A stretch of 64,000 nucleotides of DNA from Occultella aeris (lineage in GTDB: Bacteria; Actinomycetota; Actinomycetes; Actinomycetales; Beutenbergiaceae), in NCBI RefSeq assembly GCF_902703175.1, contig NZ_CACRYJ010000066.1, forward strand, positions 27,967 to 91,966, read 5' to 3'. Below are positions 17,207 to 26,526 of this stretch, piece by piece. The first letter of the stretch is position 1, and every line of letters starts with the position of its first letter. The translations under genes and the position numbers were made by a program. Below the pieces are notes generated by a model, which saw only the letters and a list, made by a program, of their open reading frames with translations, was not told where the DNA came from and searched no databases.

Positions 17207-18388
17207 CTACTCCCCGTGTGGGCTCCACGGCTTCGCTGCCGGCGGAACCGGCTCGTCCGGCGGGGCCTGGCCGGCCTCGGCCGACCGGTTGAACGGTGCC
17301 CCGGTGTGCTCGCCGGCGGTGCTCGCCTCGGCTGTCGCCTCGTCCACCTGGCTCCGGGCCTCGCGCAGCGCTTCGGCGGGGTCCTGCAGGGATGTCTCGG
17401 GCAGGGCGATGTCCAGGCCCTCGATCATGTCCGGTCCTGGCTCGCGGGCCGCTCCCGCGTCCGAGGGGCCGTCGCCGCGACCACCGGTGGGAGCAGGCGG
17501 TGTCGTCCCGCCGCCACCGAACGCGGACGTGATGGAGCCGAGAGCCGCGGTGAACTCCGCCGGGACGACCCACAGCTTCGAGGACGAACCGTTCGCGATC
17601 TGCGGCAGCATCTGCAGGTACTGGTAGGCCAGCAGCTTGGGGTCGGCATCGCCACGGTGGATCGCGTCGAAGACCTGGAGGATCGCTCGCGACTCACCCT
17701 GGGCCCGCAGGATCGCGGCCTGAGCCGCACCCTCGGCCCGCAGGATGGAGGACTGCTTCTCACCCTCGGCGGTGAGGATCTGGGACTGCTTGACACCCTC
17801 GGCGGTGAGGATCGCCGCACGGCGGTCACGCTCGGCGCGCATCTGCTGCTCCATGGCGCCCTGCACGCTCTGGGGCGGGTCGATGGCCTTCAGCTCGACC
17901 CGGTTCACGCGGATCCCCCAGCGACCGGTGGCCTCGTCCAGCACCCCACGGAGCTGGCCGTTGATCTGGTCGCGGCTGGTCAGGGTCTGCTCCAGGTCCA
18001 TCGAACCGATGATGTTACGGAGCGTGGTGACCGTGAGCTGCTCGATGCCCTGGATGTAGTTAGCGATCTCGTACGTCGCGGACTTCGGGTCGGTGACCTG
18101 GAAGTAGATCACCGTGTCGATGCTGACCACGAGGTTGTCGGAAGTGATCACGGGCTGGGGCGGGAACGGGACGACCTGCTCACGCAGGTCGACGCCGGCC
18201 CGGACGCGGTCCACGAACGGGATCAGCAGGTGCAGCCCGGCGTACATGGTCGTCTGGTACCGCCCGAGCCGCTCGACGATGAGTGCCACGGCCTGGGGCA
18301 CGATCCGGATCGCGCGGCGGGCCGCCACGACCACGAAGATCACCACCAGGATCAGGATGATCGCTCCGACTACCTGACCGAAATCCAT
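17207..18388 (-). CDS. SPFH/Band-7 (stomatin-like) membrane protein
   Basis: A 393-residue protein with one N-terminal membrane helix (VVGAIILILVVIFVVVAARR) and an SPFH domain (about 25-190) containing RIVPQAVALIVERLGRY, VDLREQVVPFPPQPVIT and ITSDNLVVSIDTVIYFQV. A coiled region at about 190-245 is made of near-repeats (ILTAEGVKQSQ, ILTAEGEKQSS, ILRAEGAAQAA). The tail is a low-complexity Pro/Gly/Ala segment. Such proteins oligomerise in membrane microdomains and pair with NfeD partners; here nfeD lies 61 bp upstream on the same strand. Molecular client proteins are unknown. Confidence 0.93.
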   Translation of the reverse strand: MDFGQVVGAIILILVVIFVVVAARRAIRIVPQAVALIVERLGRYQTTMYAGLHLLIPFVDRVRAGVDLREQVVPFPPQPVITSDNLVVSIDTVIYFQVTDPKSATYEIANYIQGIEQLTVTTLRNIIGSMDLEQTLTSRDQINGQLRGVLDEATGRWGIRVNRVELKAIDPPQSVQGAMEQQMRAERDRRAAILTAEGVKQSQILTAEGEKQSSILRAEGAAQAAILRAQGESRAILQVFDAIHRGDADPKLLAYQYLQMLPQIANGSSSKLWVVPAEFTAALGSITSAFGGGGTTPPAPTGGRGDGPSDAGAAREPGPDMIEGLDIALPETSLQDPAEALREARSQVDEATAEASTAGEHTGAPFNRSAEAGQAPPDEPVPPAAKPWSPHGE

Positions 18389-18449
18389 CAGCTACCCCTA
18401 CTCTCCTCTGGCCCGCAGATCGGGCCGTGCGTGTGTGGAAGGTCGTCGG

Positions 18450-18935
18450 TCAGTAACCGGGACCGGGCGTTCCGTACGGCTGACTCGGGTTCTGCGGCAC
18501 GGCCTGCGCCGTGACCACGGCGGTCGCGCCCTCGATGCGGACGACGGAGACCACCGAGCCGACGCCCAGCACCACTCCGGGCTGGTCCACGCGCGCGGTC
18601 CAGACCTCACCGACCAGCTTGACCCGGCCGGACTGCTGGGTCACGTCCGCCAGCACCGTGGCGGTGCGGCCGGTGAGTGCGGAGATGTTCGTGTCCGCCT
18701 CCGGGGTGGTCTTCTTCAGGTGCGCCAGCGCCCACGGCCGGACCGCGAAGATCAGCAGGATCGAGACGGCGGCGGCCACGAGAGCGGACACCCAGAACGG
18801 GGCACCGAGACCGGCCGCGATCGCGCCGGCCACCGCCCCGCCGGCGAGCATCAGGAACAGCAGGTCCACGGTGAGCATCTCGACGACCCCGAGCAGCAAC
18901 GCCGCTCCGAGCCACCACAGCCAGCCGTAATTCAT
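18450..18935 (-). CDS. NfeD-family membrane protein, short form
   Basis: A 161-residue protein with about four hydrophobic helices in its first 90 residues (WLWWLGAALLLGVVEMLTV and following) and a C-terminal OB-fold-like domain (LTGRTATVLADVTQQSGRVKLVGEVWTARV). This is the short NfeD1b-type architecture without the ClpP-like protease. It is the usual genetic and physical partner of the SPFH protein encoded immediately downstream. The C terminus is Pro/Gly-rich. Confidence 0.9.
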   Translation of the reverse strand: MNYGWLWWLGAALLLGVVEMLTVDLLFLMLAGGAVAGAIAAGLGAPFWVSALVAAAVSILLIFAVRPWALAHLKKTTPEADTNISALTGRTATVLADVTQQSGRVKLVGEVWTARVDQPGVVLGVGSVVSVVRIEGATAVVTAQAVPQNPSQPYGTPGPGY

Positions 18936-18982
18936 CGCTGCCTCCCCTCACCTGTCGCCTTTGAGTGCAGTGTAAAGGAAGT

Positions 18983-19804
18983 TTAAAGCACGTGGCGACG
19001 TTCAGGCTCACGCTCGTCACGGGTGAGGGCCCGCGCGCTCCACCGCTCGCCGTGCCGCTCGACCAGCAGGTCGAGTCCGAACGTGCGGGAGAGGTCCTGC
19101 GGGGTCATCACGTCCTCGAGACGTCCGGAGGCCTCGACCTTCCCGTCCCGCAGCAGCAGACCGTCGGTGAATCCGGGCGGGATCTCCTCGACGTGGTGGG
19201 TGATCAGGATGAGCACGGGTGAGTACACGTCCGCAGCGAGCTCACCGAGGGCGGCGACGAGCTCCTCCCGGCCACCGAGATCGAGGCCGGCACCCGGCTC
19301 GTCGAGGATGAGCACCTCGGGATCGGTCATCAGGGCCCTGGCGATCTGGACGCGCTTGCGCTCGCCCTCCGAGAGCGTTCCGAAGAGTCGGCCGCTCAGG
19401 TCCGCCACGTCGAACGCACCCAGCAGATCGTGTGCACGCCCGACGTCGAGTGTCTCGTAGTTCTCCCGCCACCGACCGGTGACACCGTAGGAGGCGGTGA
19501 GGACGACGTCCAGGACGGTCTCGCCGCCCGGGATCCGGTCGGCCAGCGCCGCGCTGGCAAGGCCGATCCGCGGGCGCAGCTCGAACACGTCGACGGCGCC
19601 CATCCGCTCGCCGAGAATCTCCACCTGGCCCGCGCTCGGGTGCATCCGTGCCGAGGCGAGCTGCACGATCGTGGTCTTGCCGGCCCCGTTCGGGCCGAGC
19701 ACCACCCAACGCTCGCCCTCCTCGACCGACCAGTTCACGCCGTCGAGAATGGTCTTGGTCCCGCGACGGACGCTCACGTCGTCGAACTGCAGCACGTCAC
19801 CCAT
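18983..19804 (-). CDS. Stand-alone ABC ATPase (YlmA/ModF-like), no permease nearby
   Basis: A 273-residue single ATPase domain: Walker A LGPNGAGKTT, signature LSEGERKR, Walker B VLILDEPGAGLD, H-loop LITHHVEE. The early segment WSVEEGERWVVLGPNGAGK resembles the YlmA/ModF-type cytoplasmic ATPases. No membrane partner is encoded next to it, so it may not be a transporter part, or the partner is elsewhere. ATG 19804 is favoured by AGGAGT just upstream. It is divergent from the next gene with only 33 bp between the two starts. Confidence 0.85.
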   Translation of the reverse strand: MGDVLQFDDVSVRRGTKTILDGVNWSVEEGERWVVLGPNGAGKTTIVQLASARMHPSAGQVEILGERMGAVDVFELRPRIGLASAALADRIPGGETVLDVVLTASYGVTGRWRENYETLDVGRAHDLLGAFDVADLSGRLFGTLSEGERKRVQIARALMTDPEVLILDEPGAGLDLGGREELVAALGELAADVYSPVLILITHHVEEIPPGFTDGLLLRDGKVEASGRLEDVMTPQDLSRTFGLDLLVERHGERWSARALTRDEREPERRHVL

Positions 19805-19837
19805 GACTCCTGACCCTAATTGACCTAGGTTCTGCGT

Positions 19838-20626
19838 GTGACCATCGACGTGCCGCGCAGCGTGCTGGCCGCGCTCTGGGTCGACGCGCTGCGCGACCCG
19901 GACGCCCGGACCTCCGTCTCGGACGCCCTCGCCGCGATCATCGGCGAGGACGAACCGCACACGGTCGACGGCGGTGGCTCGCTCGCTGAGCTGCTGCTGC
20001 GGGCGGGCGATGCTCAGGTCGTCGCGGCGCTGCCGAGCCCGGGCCAACCGCTCGCCCTCGGCGGCCCGGCCGGGGAGCTGGCCATGGAGGTCGGCGAGGC
20101 GCTCGTGGTGTCCGGCCGGCAGGTCGGGCCGCCGACCGGCACGGACGCCGCCACCGGGTCCTTCGTCGCGGTGCCGATCGTGACCGAGTTCGGCTCGATG
20201 CTCGAGCCCGGTGCGATGGTGGTGTGGCAGGTGTTCACCGGCGCGGCCGGGCCCCCCGCGGTGGACTCCCTCGGCGAGGCACGCGCGGGGCTCGCCGAGG
20301 CGCTGAACGTCGCCATCGAAGCGCTCGGCCGGATGGATGTGGCGCGGTGGCGCGAGGAGGCCGCCGAGGAGATCTCGATGCTGGCATCGTCCGTGGTACC
20401 CCCGGCGCTTGAGATCCGGCTGCCCCCCGATCAGGACCCCCGCCGCACCGACCTGCTGGCCCGCGCGGCCAGGCTCACCGCGATCGTCGAACTCGCCCGC
20501 ACCGACGACGGTGCGGCGGTGAACGCCTGGCAGGCCGATCAGCGCTCGGCCGCGCTCCGGCACGTCGCCGCGGCAGCCCGGCGCGCGCTGACCGCGGCGA
20601 GCGCGAGCGCGCCGCGGCCGGGCTGA
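19838..20626 (+). CDS. Conserved-looking actinobacterial protein of unknown function
   Basis: A 262-residue soluble protein that I do not recognise. It has no signal peptide or membrane helix. Residues about 60-150 form alternating strands ([61 protein letters not shown]). The C-terminal half is Ala/Arg-rich and helical ([20 protein letters not shown]). The GTG start has -10-like TAGGTT 8 bp upstream and no ribosome site, so a leaderless transcript is likely. The 33-bp divergent gap to the ABC ATPase gene suggests shared control. Confidence 0.7.
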   Translation: MTIDVPRSVLAALWVDALRDPDARTSVSDALAAIIGEDEPHTVDGGGSLAELLLRAGDAQVVAALPSPGQPLALGGPAGELAMEVGEALVVSGRQVGPPTGTDAATGSFVAVPIVTEFGSMLEPGAMVVWQVFTGAAGPPAVDSLGEARAGLAEALNVAIEALGRMDVARWREEAAEEISMLASSVVPPALEIRLPPDQDPRRTDLLARAARLTAIVELARTDDGAAVNAWQADQRSAALRHVAAAARRALTAASASAPRPG

Positions 20627-20655
20627 CGCGGATCCGTGATCGCGGCGCGGGAGGT

Positions 20656-21858
20656 TCAGCGCTCGGCGAGCACACCCCGGTACACCTCGAGGGTGCGCTC
20701 CCCGATCGCGGCCCAGGAGAAGTGCTCCTCGGCCCGGGTCCGCCCGGCGGCGCCCATCCGCGCCGCACGCTCGGGATCCGACGTGAGATCGGTGAGGGCT
20801 GCGGTCAGGTCACGGACGAAGGTCTCCGGGTGCACCGGCGTGCCGGTGCCGTCGGTGACCTGCTCGATCGGCACCAGGAGCCCGGTCACACCGTCCTCGA
20901 CGACCTCCGGGATGCCCCCGGTCGCGGACGCCACCACCGGCAGTCCCACGGCCATCGCCTCCAGGTTCACGATGCCGAGCGGTTCGTAGATCGACGGGCA
21001 CACGAACACCGTGGACGCCGCGAGCAGCCCGACCACCTCGGCGCGGGGCAGCATCTCGTCGATCCAGATCACCCCGGTGCGCCGGGTGGTGAGCTGCGCG
21101 AACGCATCCTTGACCTCGGCCGCGATCTCCGGGGTGTCGGGTGCTCCCGCGCACATGATGATCTGGACCTCGGCGGGCAGCTCCCGGACCGCTTGCAGGA
21201 GGTAGGGCAGCCCCTTCTGCCGGGTGATCCGGCCGACGAAGATCACGGTGGGCCGGGAGCGGTCCACGCCGAACTTCGCGGCGACGGCGTCCACCTCGGC
21301 GGCCTCCGGGCGTCGCCAGGAGTCCAGGTCGATCCCGTTGTGGACGACCACGACCTTCTCGGGGTCCAGCTGCGGATAGCTGCGGAGGATGTCGGAGCGC
21401 ATGCCCGCGCTCACCGCGATCACCCTGGCGGCGCCCTCGTAGGAGGTCCGTTCGGCCCAGCTCGAGACGGCGTAGCCGCCCCCGAGCTGCTCGGCCTTCC
21501 AGGGCCGCAACGGCTCGAGGCTGTGCGCGGACAGCACGTGCGGGATGTCGTTGAGCAGTCCGCCGAGGTGTCCGGCGAGGTTGGCGTACCAGGTGTGCGA
21601 GTGGACCAGGTCCGCCCCTGCGACGTCGGCGGCGATCTCCAGGTCGACGCCAAGTGTGGCCAGCGCGGGGTTGGCGCCGGTCAGGCCCGGCGGCACGTCG
21701 TACCCGGTCACGCCGACGGCATCCGGCCGCGGGCCGTCGAAGCACCGCACCTGCACCTCGATGTGCGCGGCGAGGACCGCCGCGAGTTCGGTGACGTGCA
21801 CGCCGGCACCCCCGTAGACCTTCGGCGGGTACTCCCTGGTCAGCAGGTCGACGCGCAT
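20656..21858 (-). CDS. glgM: GT4 alpha-maltose-1-phosphate synthase / glycogen synthase-type enzyme
   Basis: A 400-residue GT-B glycosyltransferase. Its N terminus [22 protein letters not shown] is characteristic of actinobacterial GlgM (often annotated glycogen synthase), which in mycobacteria makes alpha-maltose 1-phosphate from ADP-glucose and glucose 1-phosphate for the GlgE glucan pathway. Donor-site features are [17 protein letters not shown] and the EX7E region [28 protein letters not shown] 21858 follows a clear GGAAGGAGAG. It is transcribed away from glgC, which supplies its ADP-glucose. No glgE, glgB or treS is in the window. Confidence 0.9.
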   Translation of the reverse strand: MRVDLLTREYPPKVYGGAGVHVTELAAVLAAHIEVQVRCFDGPRPDAVGVTGYDVPPGLTGANPALATLGVDLEIAADVAGADLVHSHTWYANLAGHLGGLLNDIPHVLSAHSLEPLRPWKAEQLGGGYAVSSWAERTSYEGAARVIAVSAGMRSDILRSYPQLDPEKVVVVHNGIDLDSWRRPEAAEVDAVAAKFGVDRSRPTVIFVGRITRQKGLPYLLQAVRELPAEVQIIMCAGAPDTPEIAAEVKDAFAQLTTRRTGVIWIDEMLPRAEVVGLLAASTVFVCPSIYEPLGIVNLEAMAVGLPVVASATGGIPEVVEDGVTGLLVPIEQVTDGTGTPVHPETFVRDLTAALTDLTSDPERAARMGAAGRTRAEEHFSWAAIGERTLEVYRGVLAER

Positions 21859-21901
21859 CCCCGCTCTCCTTCCGGTTCCGGTGCCGGTCCCCGTGCGGAA
21901 C

Positions 21902-21926
21902 TGCTGGTGACAAACCACGGCCAGCA
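21902..21926. promoter_or_regulatory. Inverted repeat in the glgM/glgC divergent promoter region
   Basis: TGCTGG (21902-21907) and CCAGCA (21921-21926) are perfect inverted halves separated by 13 bp, roughly central in the 105-bp divergent gap. TATGGT at 21951-21956 lies 7 bp before the glgC ATG and could be the -10 of a leaderless glgC transcript. Operator role is inferred. Confidence 0.4.
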
Positions 21927-21963
21927 ATGGTGGGAACCCTCGCCTCACCCTATGGTTCAGACC

Positions 21964-23208
21964 ATGGCAGCACCACGAGTTCTCGCGATCGTCCTGGCCG
22001 GTGGAGAAGGTAAGCGATTGATGCCACTGACGGCTGATCGCGCCAAGCCCGCGGTCCCGTTCGGCGGCATCTACCGCCTCATCGATTTCGCCCTGTCCAA
22101 CGTAGTGAACTCCGGCTACCTCAAGGTCGTGGTGCTGACGCAGTACAAGTCGCACTCGCTGGACCGCCACATCGCGAAGACCTGGCGGATGTCACACCTG
22201 CTCGGCAACTACGTGGCCCCGGTCCCGGCGCAGCAGCGGGTCGGCAAGAACTGGTTCCTCGGCAGCGCCGACGCGATCTACCAGTCCTTGAACATCATGG
22301 ACGACGAGCGCCCCGACATCGTGGTCGTGGTGGGCGCCGACCACGTGTACCGGATGGACTTCTCCCAGATGGTCGCCTCCCACATCGACTCCGGTGCGGA
22401 GATGACCGTCGCCGGGATCCGGCAGCCGATCGGCCTCGCCGACCAGTTCGGGGTGATCTCCGCGGACGCATCGGACGCGCTGCGGATCGCCGAGTTCCTG
22501 GAGAAGCCGGCCGACCCGGTCGGCCTGGCGGACTCCCCGCAGGAGGTCCTGGCCTCCATGGGCAACTACGTGATGAACGCGGACGCGTTGCTCGACGCCG
22601 TCACCAAGGACGCTGCGTCGACCGCCTCCCGCCACGACATGGGCGGCGACATCGTGCCCTACTTCGTCGATCGCGGGCAGTGCGGCCTGTACGACTTCAT
22701 CCACAACGATGTGGCCGGGTCCACCGACCGGGACCGCGACTACTGGCGCGACGTCGGGACACTGGACGCGTACTACGAGGCGAACCGGGATCTCATCACC
22801 GTCGAGCCGGTGTTCAACCTCTACAACGACCACTGGCCGTTGCACACCGGGTATGTGGGTCTGCCGCCGGCGAAGTTCGTGCACGCATCCGCCGACCGGG
22901 TCGGCCAGGCCCACGACTCGATCATCTCCCCCGGCGTGGTCGTCTCCGGCGGCGAGGTGTCGGGTTCGATCCTGTCCCCCGGGACCCGTGTGAACTCGTG
23001 GTCCTCGGTCGCGGACTCGGTCCTCATGGACGGCGTCCAGGTGCACCGGCGGGCACGGGTGAACAAGGCGATCGTGGACAAGTTCGTGGAGATCGAGGCC
23101 GGTGCCACGGTGGGGGTCGACGCCGAGCTCGACGCCAGCCGCGGCTTCGCGGTGACCCCCGCCGGGGTCACCGTTGTTCCGAAGGGCACCCGCGTCACCG
23201 CCGTCTGA
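21964..23208 (+). CDS. glgC: Glucose-1-phosphate adenylyltransferase
   Basis: A 414-residue ADP-glucose pyrophosphorylase, the committed step of bacterial glycogen synthesis. The N-terminal nucleotidyltransferase domain has [26 protein letters not shown] (activator and nucleotide loop), [25 protein letters not shown] and [11 protein letters not shown]. The C-terminal left-handed beta-helix carries hexapeptide-like turns from about residue 300 ([14 protein letters not shown]). ATG 21964 is chosen over in-frame ATG 21952, which would lie inside the presumed -10 element. It is divergent from glgM and 69 bp upstream of serB. Confidence 0.96.
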   Translation: MAAPRVLAIVLAGGEGKRLMPLTADRAKPAVPFGGIYRLIDFALSNVVNSGYLKVVVLTQYKSHSLDRHIAKTWRMSHLLGNYVAPVPAQQRVGKNWFLGSADAIYQSLNIMDDERPDIVVVVGADHVYRMDFSQMVASHIDSGAEMTVAGIRQPIGLADQFGVISADASDALRIAEFLEKPADPVGLADSPQEVLASMGNYVMNADALLDAVTKDAASTASRHDMGGDIVPYFVDRGQCGLYDFIHNDVAGSTDRDRDYWRDVGTLDAYYEANRDLITVEPVFNLYNDHWPLHTGYVGLPPAKFVHASADRVGQAHDSIISPGVVVSGGEVSGSILSPGTRVNSWSSVADSVLMDGVQVHRRARVNKAIVDKFVEIEAGATVGVDAELDASRGFAVTPAGVTVVPKGTRVTAV

Positions 23209-23277
23209 GCAGCATCCGGGCGGGCGTCCCGGTGATGCAGGTCCGCCTGGGTGGGTGGCTGCGGCATGATTATCCCC

Positions 23278-23958
23278 ATGCCGACCACGCCGACCGGGCC
23301 GACCGGGCCGACAATGCCGAGCTCTCGCCGCCGGCTGGTCGTGATGGACGTGGACTCCACCTTCATCACCGCCGAGCAGATCGACCTGATCGCAGCGCAC
23401 GCGGGCACCGGTGACCTCGTCGCGGCCATCACCGAGCGGGCGATGCGTGGCGAGCTCGACTTCGCCCACTCCCTGACCGAGCGCGTGGCCACTCTCGCCG
23501 GGCTGCCGGTCTCCGTCCTGGACGAGGTCCGTGCCCAGGTGCGCACGGCACCGGGCGCCCTCGAGCTGGTGCGCGAACTGCTCGCGCGCGGCTGGCCGGT
23601 CGCCCTGGTCTCCGGCGGCTTCCACGAGATCGTCGACCCGATCGCCGCCCGGGCAGGCATCACCCTGGTCCGGGCGAACCGGCTCGAGGCCATCGGCGGC
23701 GTGCTCACCGGCCGCGTCAGCGGGCCGATCGTGGACCGGGCCGCGAAGGCGCGGCACCTGCGCGAGTTCGCAGCGGCCGAGGGTATCGATCTCGCCGACA
23801 CGGTGGCGGTGGGCGACGGCGCGAACGACCTCGACATGATCGCCGCCGCCGGGCTCGGGGTCGCCTTCGCGGCGAAGCCGGTGGTGGCCGCCCAAGCTGA
23901 CGTCGCCCTGCCCGGGCCGCGCCTGGACGCAGTGCTCGCTCTGCTCGACGCGAACTGA
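23278..23958 (+). CDS. serB: Phosphoserine phosphatase (HAD family), short form
   Basis: A 226-residue HAD phosphatase for the last step of serine synthesis. Motif I is DVDST (nucleophile Asp), motif II VSGG, motif III Lys in VDRAAKARHL, and motif IV GDGANDLDMI. It lacks the N-terminal ACT-type regulatory domain of longer SerB proteins. Four in-frame ATGs exist (23251, 23266, 23278 and one at PSSRR); 23278 is preferred since the Thr/Pro-rich stretch before the catalytic strand is already non-conserved. No ribosome site is clear at any of them. Confidence 0.88.
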   Translation: MPTTPTGPTGPTMPSSRRRLVVMDVDSTFITAEQIDLIAAHAGTGDLVAAITERAMRGELDFAHSLTERVATLAGLPVSVLDEVRAQVRTAPGALELVRELLARGWPVALVSGGFHEIVDPIAARAGITLVRANRLEAIGGVLTGRVSGPIVDRAAKARHLREFAAAEGIDLADTVAVGDGANDLDMIAAAGLGVAFAAKPVVAAQADVALPGPRLDAVLALLDAN

Positions 23959-23980
23959 CGGACTCGACGCGGCGACCGAC

Positions 23981-24520
23981 CTATTCGACGGGCGTCGGAG
24001 CCGTCGACAACCCGGTCAGCACCGCGGAGCGGTCCGTCAGCGTCGACCAGGGTGCGCTGAACTCCAGGAACGCCGCTGTCGCCGTGGAGATCCCGGTGCG
24101 GACCCGCAGCGCCGCGGACTCCTGCGACTTCGGCCCGGCGAGCCGGTGTGCGGCTCCGGAGAGCACCGGCTCGTGCCCGACCACCAGGACCCGGACCACC
24201 TCGGGCGCGACGGCCCGCAGCAGGTCGAGGATCTCGTCGACATCGGCGCTGTATAGGTCGTCGGAGTAGGTGACCTCGATGGCCTCGGCCGCATCGCCGA
24301 GGGCCGCCGCGACCAGCTGCCAGGTCTGCCGGGCTCGAACAGCCGCCGAGCACAGCACCAGGTCCGGCACGATGTCCCGCTCCGCGATCCGCTGACCGAC
24401 GACCGTGGCCTGGGCCCGTCCGGTGACGGTCAGGACCCGGTCGTAATCGGTCGGTGCCGAGTGCTCCGCCTGCGCGTGTCGGAGCAGGATCAGGTGCCGC
24501 TCAGAAACTGACTCGTTCAT
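23981..24520 (-). CDS. SixA-like histidine phosphatase
   Basis: A 179-residue phosphohistidine-phosphatase-type enzyme. The catalytic LILLRHAQAE motif is near the N terminus, the second Arg lies in LCSAAVRARQTW, and the second catalytic His in VLVVGHEPVLSG. It is the last gene of a minus-strand unit after fabI, with a 4-bp gap that points to coupled translation. Role in phosphorelay dephosphorylation is known only for E. coli SixA and is not established here. Confidence 0.85.
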   Translation of the reverse strand: MNESVSERHLILLRHAQAEHSAPTDYDRVLTVTGRAQATVVGQRIAERDIVPDLVLCSAAVRARQTWQLVAAALGDAAEAIEVTYSDDLYSADVDEILDLLRAVAPEVVRVLVVGHEPVLSGAAHRLAGPKSQESAALRVRTGISTATAAFLEFSAPWSTLTDRSAVLTGLSTAPTPVE

Positions 24521-24524
24521 GGAC

Positions 24525-25292
24525 CTAGAGTCCCATGGCATGCACTCCACCGTCGACGTGAACGATCTCTCCGGTAGTGGCCGGCATCCAGTCCGAGAGC
24601 AGCGCGGCGATCGTGCGGGCCGTGGGTTCGGCGTCATTGACGTCCCAACCCAGTGGGGCTCGGGTGGGCCAGCCGCCCTCCATCGCCTCGAACCCCGGGA
24701 TCGACTTGGCCGCGGTGGTGCGCAGCGGCCCGGCCGAGACGAGGTTCACCCGGATGCCGTCCGGCCCGAGGTCCCGGGCCAGGTAGCGGGCCGTGGACTC
24801 GAACGCGGCCTTGGCCACGCCCATCCAGTCATAGACCGGCCAGGCGAACTGGGCATCGAACGTGAGACCGACGATCGAGGAACCCGCGCCGAGCAGCGGC
24901 TTGGCCGCGACCGCGAGCGACTTCAGCGAGAACGCGGAGACCTCGAGGGCGGTCGCGACATCCGGCCACTGCCCGGTGAGGAAGTTGCCGCCCATCACGC
25001 TCTGCGGCGCGAACCCGATCGAGTGCAGCACACCGTCGAGGGAGTCGACGTGCTCGCCGACCCGGTCGGCCAGGGCGGCGAGGTCGTCGTCGTCGGTGAC
25101 GTCCAGCTGCACCACCGGGGCGGGCTTCGGGAGCCGGCGCCCGATCGCTTGGGTCAGCTTGAACTGGCGGCCGAACGAGCTCAGCACCACCTCGGCGCCC
25201 TGCTCCTGCGCGAGCCTCGCGACGGAGAACGCGATCGAGCTCTCCATGAGCACGCCGGTGATCAGTAACTTCTTACCCTCGAGCAGTCCCAT
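24525..25292 (-). CDS. fabI: Enoyl-[acyl-carrier-protein] reductase, InhA-like
   Basis: A 255-residue short-chain dehydrogenase that reduces trans-2-enoyl-ACP with NADH in fatty-acid elongation. The glycine-rich ITGVLMESSIAFSVA replaces the usual GXGXXG, as in FabI and InhA. Catalytic Tyr154 and Lys161 lie in YDWMGVAK. HSIGF corresponds to the InhA segment containing the drug-resistance Ser. The C terminus PATTGEIVHVDGG also follows InhA. It sits directly downstream of fabG, the same order as mycobacterial mabA-inhA, though this organism is not necessarily mycolate-producing. Confidence 0.95.
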   Translation of the reverse strand: MGLLEGKKLLITGVLMESSIAFSVARLAQEQGAEVVLSSFGRQFKLTQAIGRRLPKPAPVVQLDVTDDDDLAALADRVGEHVDSLDGVLHSIGFAPQSVMGGNFLTGQWPDVATALEVSAFSLKSLAVAAKPLLGAGSSIVGLTFDAQFAWPVYDWMGVAKAAFESTARYLARDLGPDGIRVNLVSAGPLRTTAAKSIPGFEAMEGGWPTRAPLGWDVNDAEPTARTIAALLSDWMPATTGEIVHVDGGVHAMGL

Positions 25293-25337
25293 GCCTGCGT
25301 CTCCTGTGTCTGTGGTGCCGGTGTGATGCGTGGTGAG

Positions 25338-25355
25338 CGGGGCCGGGCGGCCCCG
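25338..25355. promoter_or_regulatory. Small GC hairpin between fabG and fabI
   Basis: CGGGGCC (25338-25344) pairs with GGCCCCG (25349-25355) over a 4-base loop, inside the 66-bp gap between fabG and fabI and just after the fabG stop. It may adjust relative expression of the two genes. Confidence 0.4.
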
Positions 25356-25358
25356 TGG

Positions 25359-26072
25359 TCAGTGGCCCATGCCGAGGCCGCCGTCGACCGGGATGACGGC
25401 CCCGCTGATGTAGCCGGCGTCCGGGCCGGCCAGGAAGCTCACCGCGCCGGCGACCTCGGCCGGCTCGGCGAAGCGTGCGGCCGGGATCGACGCGAGATAC
25501 TTCTGCTGCGTCGCCTCCGGTAGCTCCTGGGTCATCGCCGTGTCGATGAATCCGGGCGCCACCACGTTCGCCGTGATGCCGCGGGCGCCGAGCTCCCGGG
25601 TTACGGACCGCGCGATGCCCACCAGGGCCGCCTTGGTGGCCGCATAGTTGACCTGCCCGGGCGAGCCGTACAGGCCAACCACCGAGGAGATCAGGATGAT
25701 CCGACCGGACCGCTTGCGGATCATGCCCTTGCTGGCTCGGCGCACGCACCGGAACGTGCCGGTGAGGTTCACGTCGACGACGTCGGTGAACTCCTCGTCC
25801 GTCATCCGCATCAGCAGCGTGTCCCGGTTGATGCCGGCGTTCGCCACGAGGACGTCGGTCAGGCCCTGGTGCTCCTCGATCGCCGTGAACGCAGCATCGA
25901 TGGAGTCGGAGTCCCGCATGTCCCCGACCGCCCCGAAGACGCCCTCTGGCAGGTCCCCGCCGCGGTAGATGGTGGCGACGCGGTAGCCGTCGGCGACGAA
26001 ACGTTCGGCGATCGCCCGCCCGATTCCCCGGTTCGCCCCGGTGACCACCACGGTCCGCTCGTTCTCGCTCAC
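25359..26072 (-). CDS. fabG: 3-oxoacyl-[acyl-carrier-protein] reductase
   Basis: A 237-residue short-chain dehydrogenase reducing beta-ketoacyl-ACP with NADPH. Features: TGANRGIGRAIA nucleotide loop, NAGINRD, catalytic Ser in ISSVVGLYGSPGQ, YAATK with catalytic Tyr/Lys, and APGFIDTAMT. GTG start; upstream ribosome site is weak. It heads the fabG-fabI-sixA unit and is divergent from the DUF3099-type gene. A -10-like TAGCGT is visible on the minus strand about 60 bp upstream. Confidence 0.94.
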   Translation of the reverse strand: MSENERTVVVTGANRGIGRAIAERFVADGYRVATIYRGGDLPEGVFGAVGDMRDSDSIDAAFTAIEEHQGLTDVLVANAGINRDTLLMRMTDEEFTDVVDVNLTGTFRCVRRASKGMIRKRSGRIILISSVVGLYGSPGQVNYAATKAALVGIARSVTRELGARGITANVVAPGFIDTAMTQELPEATQQKYLASIPAARFAEPAEVAGAVSFLAGPDAGYISGAVIPVDGGLGMGH

Positions 26073-26196
26073 TGCGCCATCCCAGTCGTTCGTTCGGGGC
26101 CCTTGTTCCCTCGAATCCTCACGCCCAGACGCTAGTGCAGATCGAGGGCGGGCGTCACAATCGTCCGCGGCAGCCCCCAGGTGGTCACGACCGGCG

Positions 26197-26202
26197 TAAC
26201 CT
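26197..26202 (+). promoter_or_regulatory. Probable -10 element of a leaderless transcript
   Basis: TAACCT ends 6 bp before the GTG start at 26209, with no Shine-Dalgarno sequence between. This spacing puts transcription initiation at or next to the start codon. Confidence 0.5.
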
Positions 26203-26208
26203 GGGTGG

Positions 26209-26526
26209 GTGCCAGAAGTTCACGCGATCACCTCGGTCGGGCGCGGCCGCAGCGAGCAGCTCCACGATCGCACCAAGCGCTATCTCATCACCATGGGTAT
26301 CCGCACGGTGTGCTTCGCGCTGGCGATCTTCGTGACGATCACCTGGCTGCGCTGGACGTTCGCGGCACTCGCCGTGGTGCTGCCATACCTGGCCGTGGTG
26401 GCAGCGAACGCCGGCGGCGACCGTCGCACCGCACCGGGTACCCAGGTCGACCAGCCGTCCCTGCCCGCGGGACCTGGCCCGGACGCCCCGACCGACGCCT
26501 CGACGTCGGGCAGCCATGATGACTGA
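26209..26526 (+). CDS. Small DUF3099-type membrane protein
   Basis: A 105-residue protein with two predicted helices, about 30-47 (IRTVCFALAIFVTITW) and 50-70 (TFAALAVVLPYLAVVAANAG), and a polar Pro-rich tail. The N-terminal segment HAITSVGRGRSEQLHDRTKRYLITMGIRT is typical of the DUF3099 family, whose function is unknown. It overlaps the next gene by 11 bp and heads a three-gene set ending in SURF1. Confidence 0.8.
   Translation: MPEVHAITSVGRGRSEQLHDRTKRYLITMGIRTVCFALAIFVTITWLRWTFAALAVVLPYLAVVAANAGGDRRTAPGTQVDQPSLPAGPGPDAPTDASTSGSHDD

Noticed and set aside
15525..17627. 700-codon plus-strand frame opposite the ABC exporter gene
   Set aside because: His/Asp/Arg-rich shadow of the exporter coding strand.
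20627..20655. CGCGGATCCGTGATCGCG as a terminator between the unknown protein and glgM
   Set aside because: The stem has a bulge and no T-tract; too weak to list as a feature.
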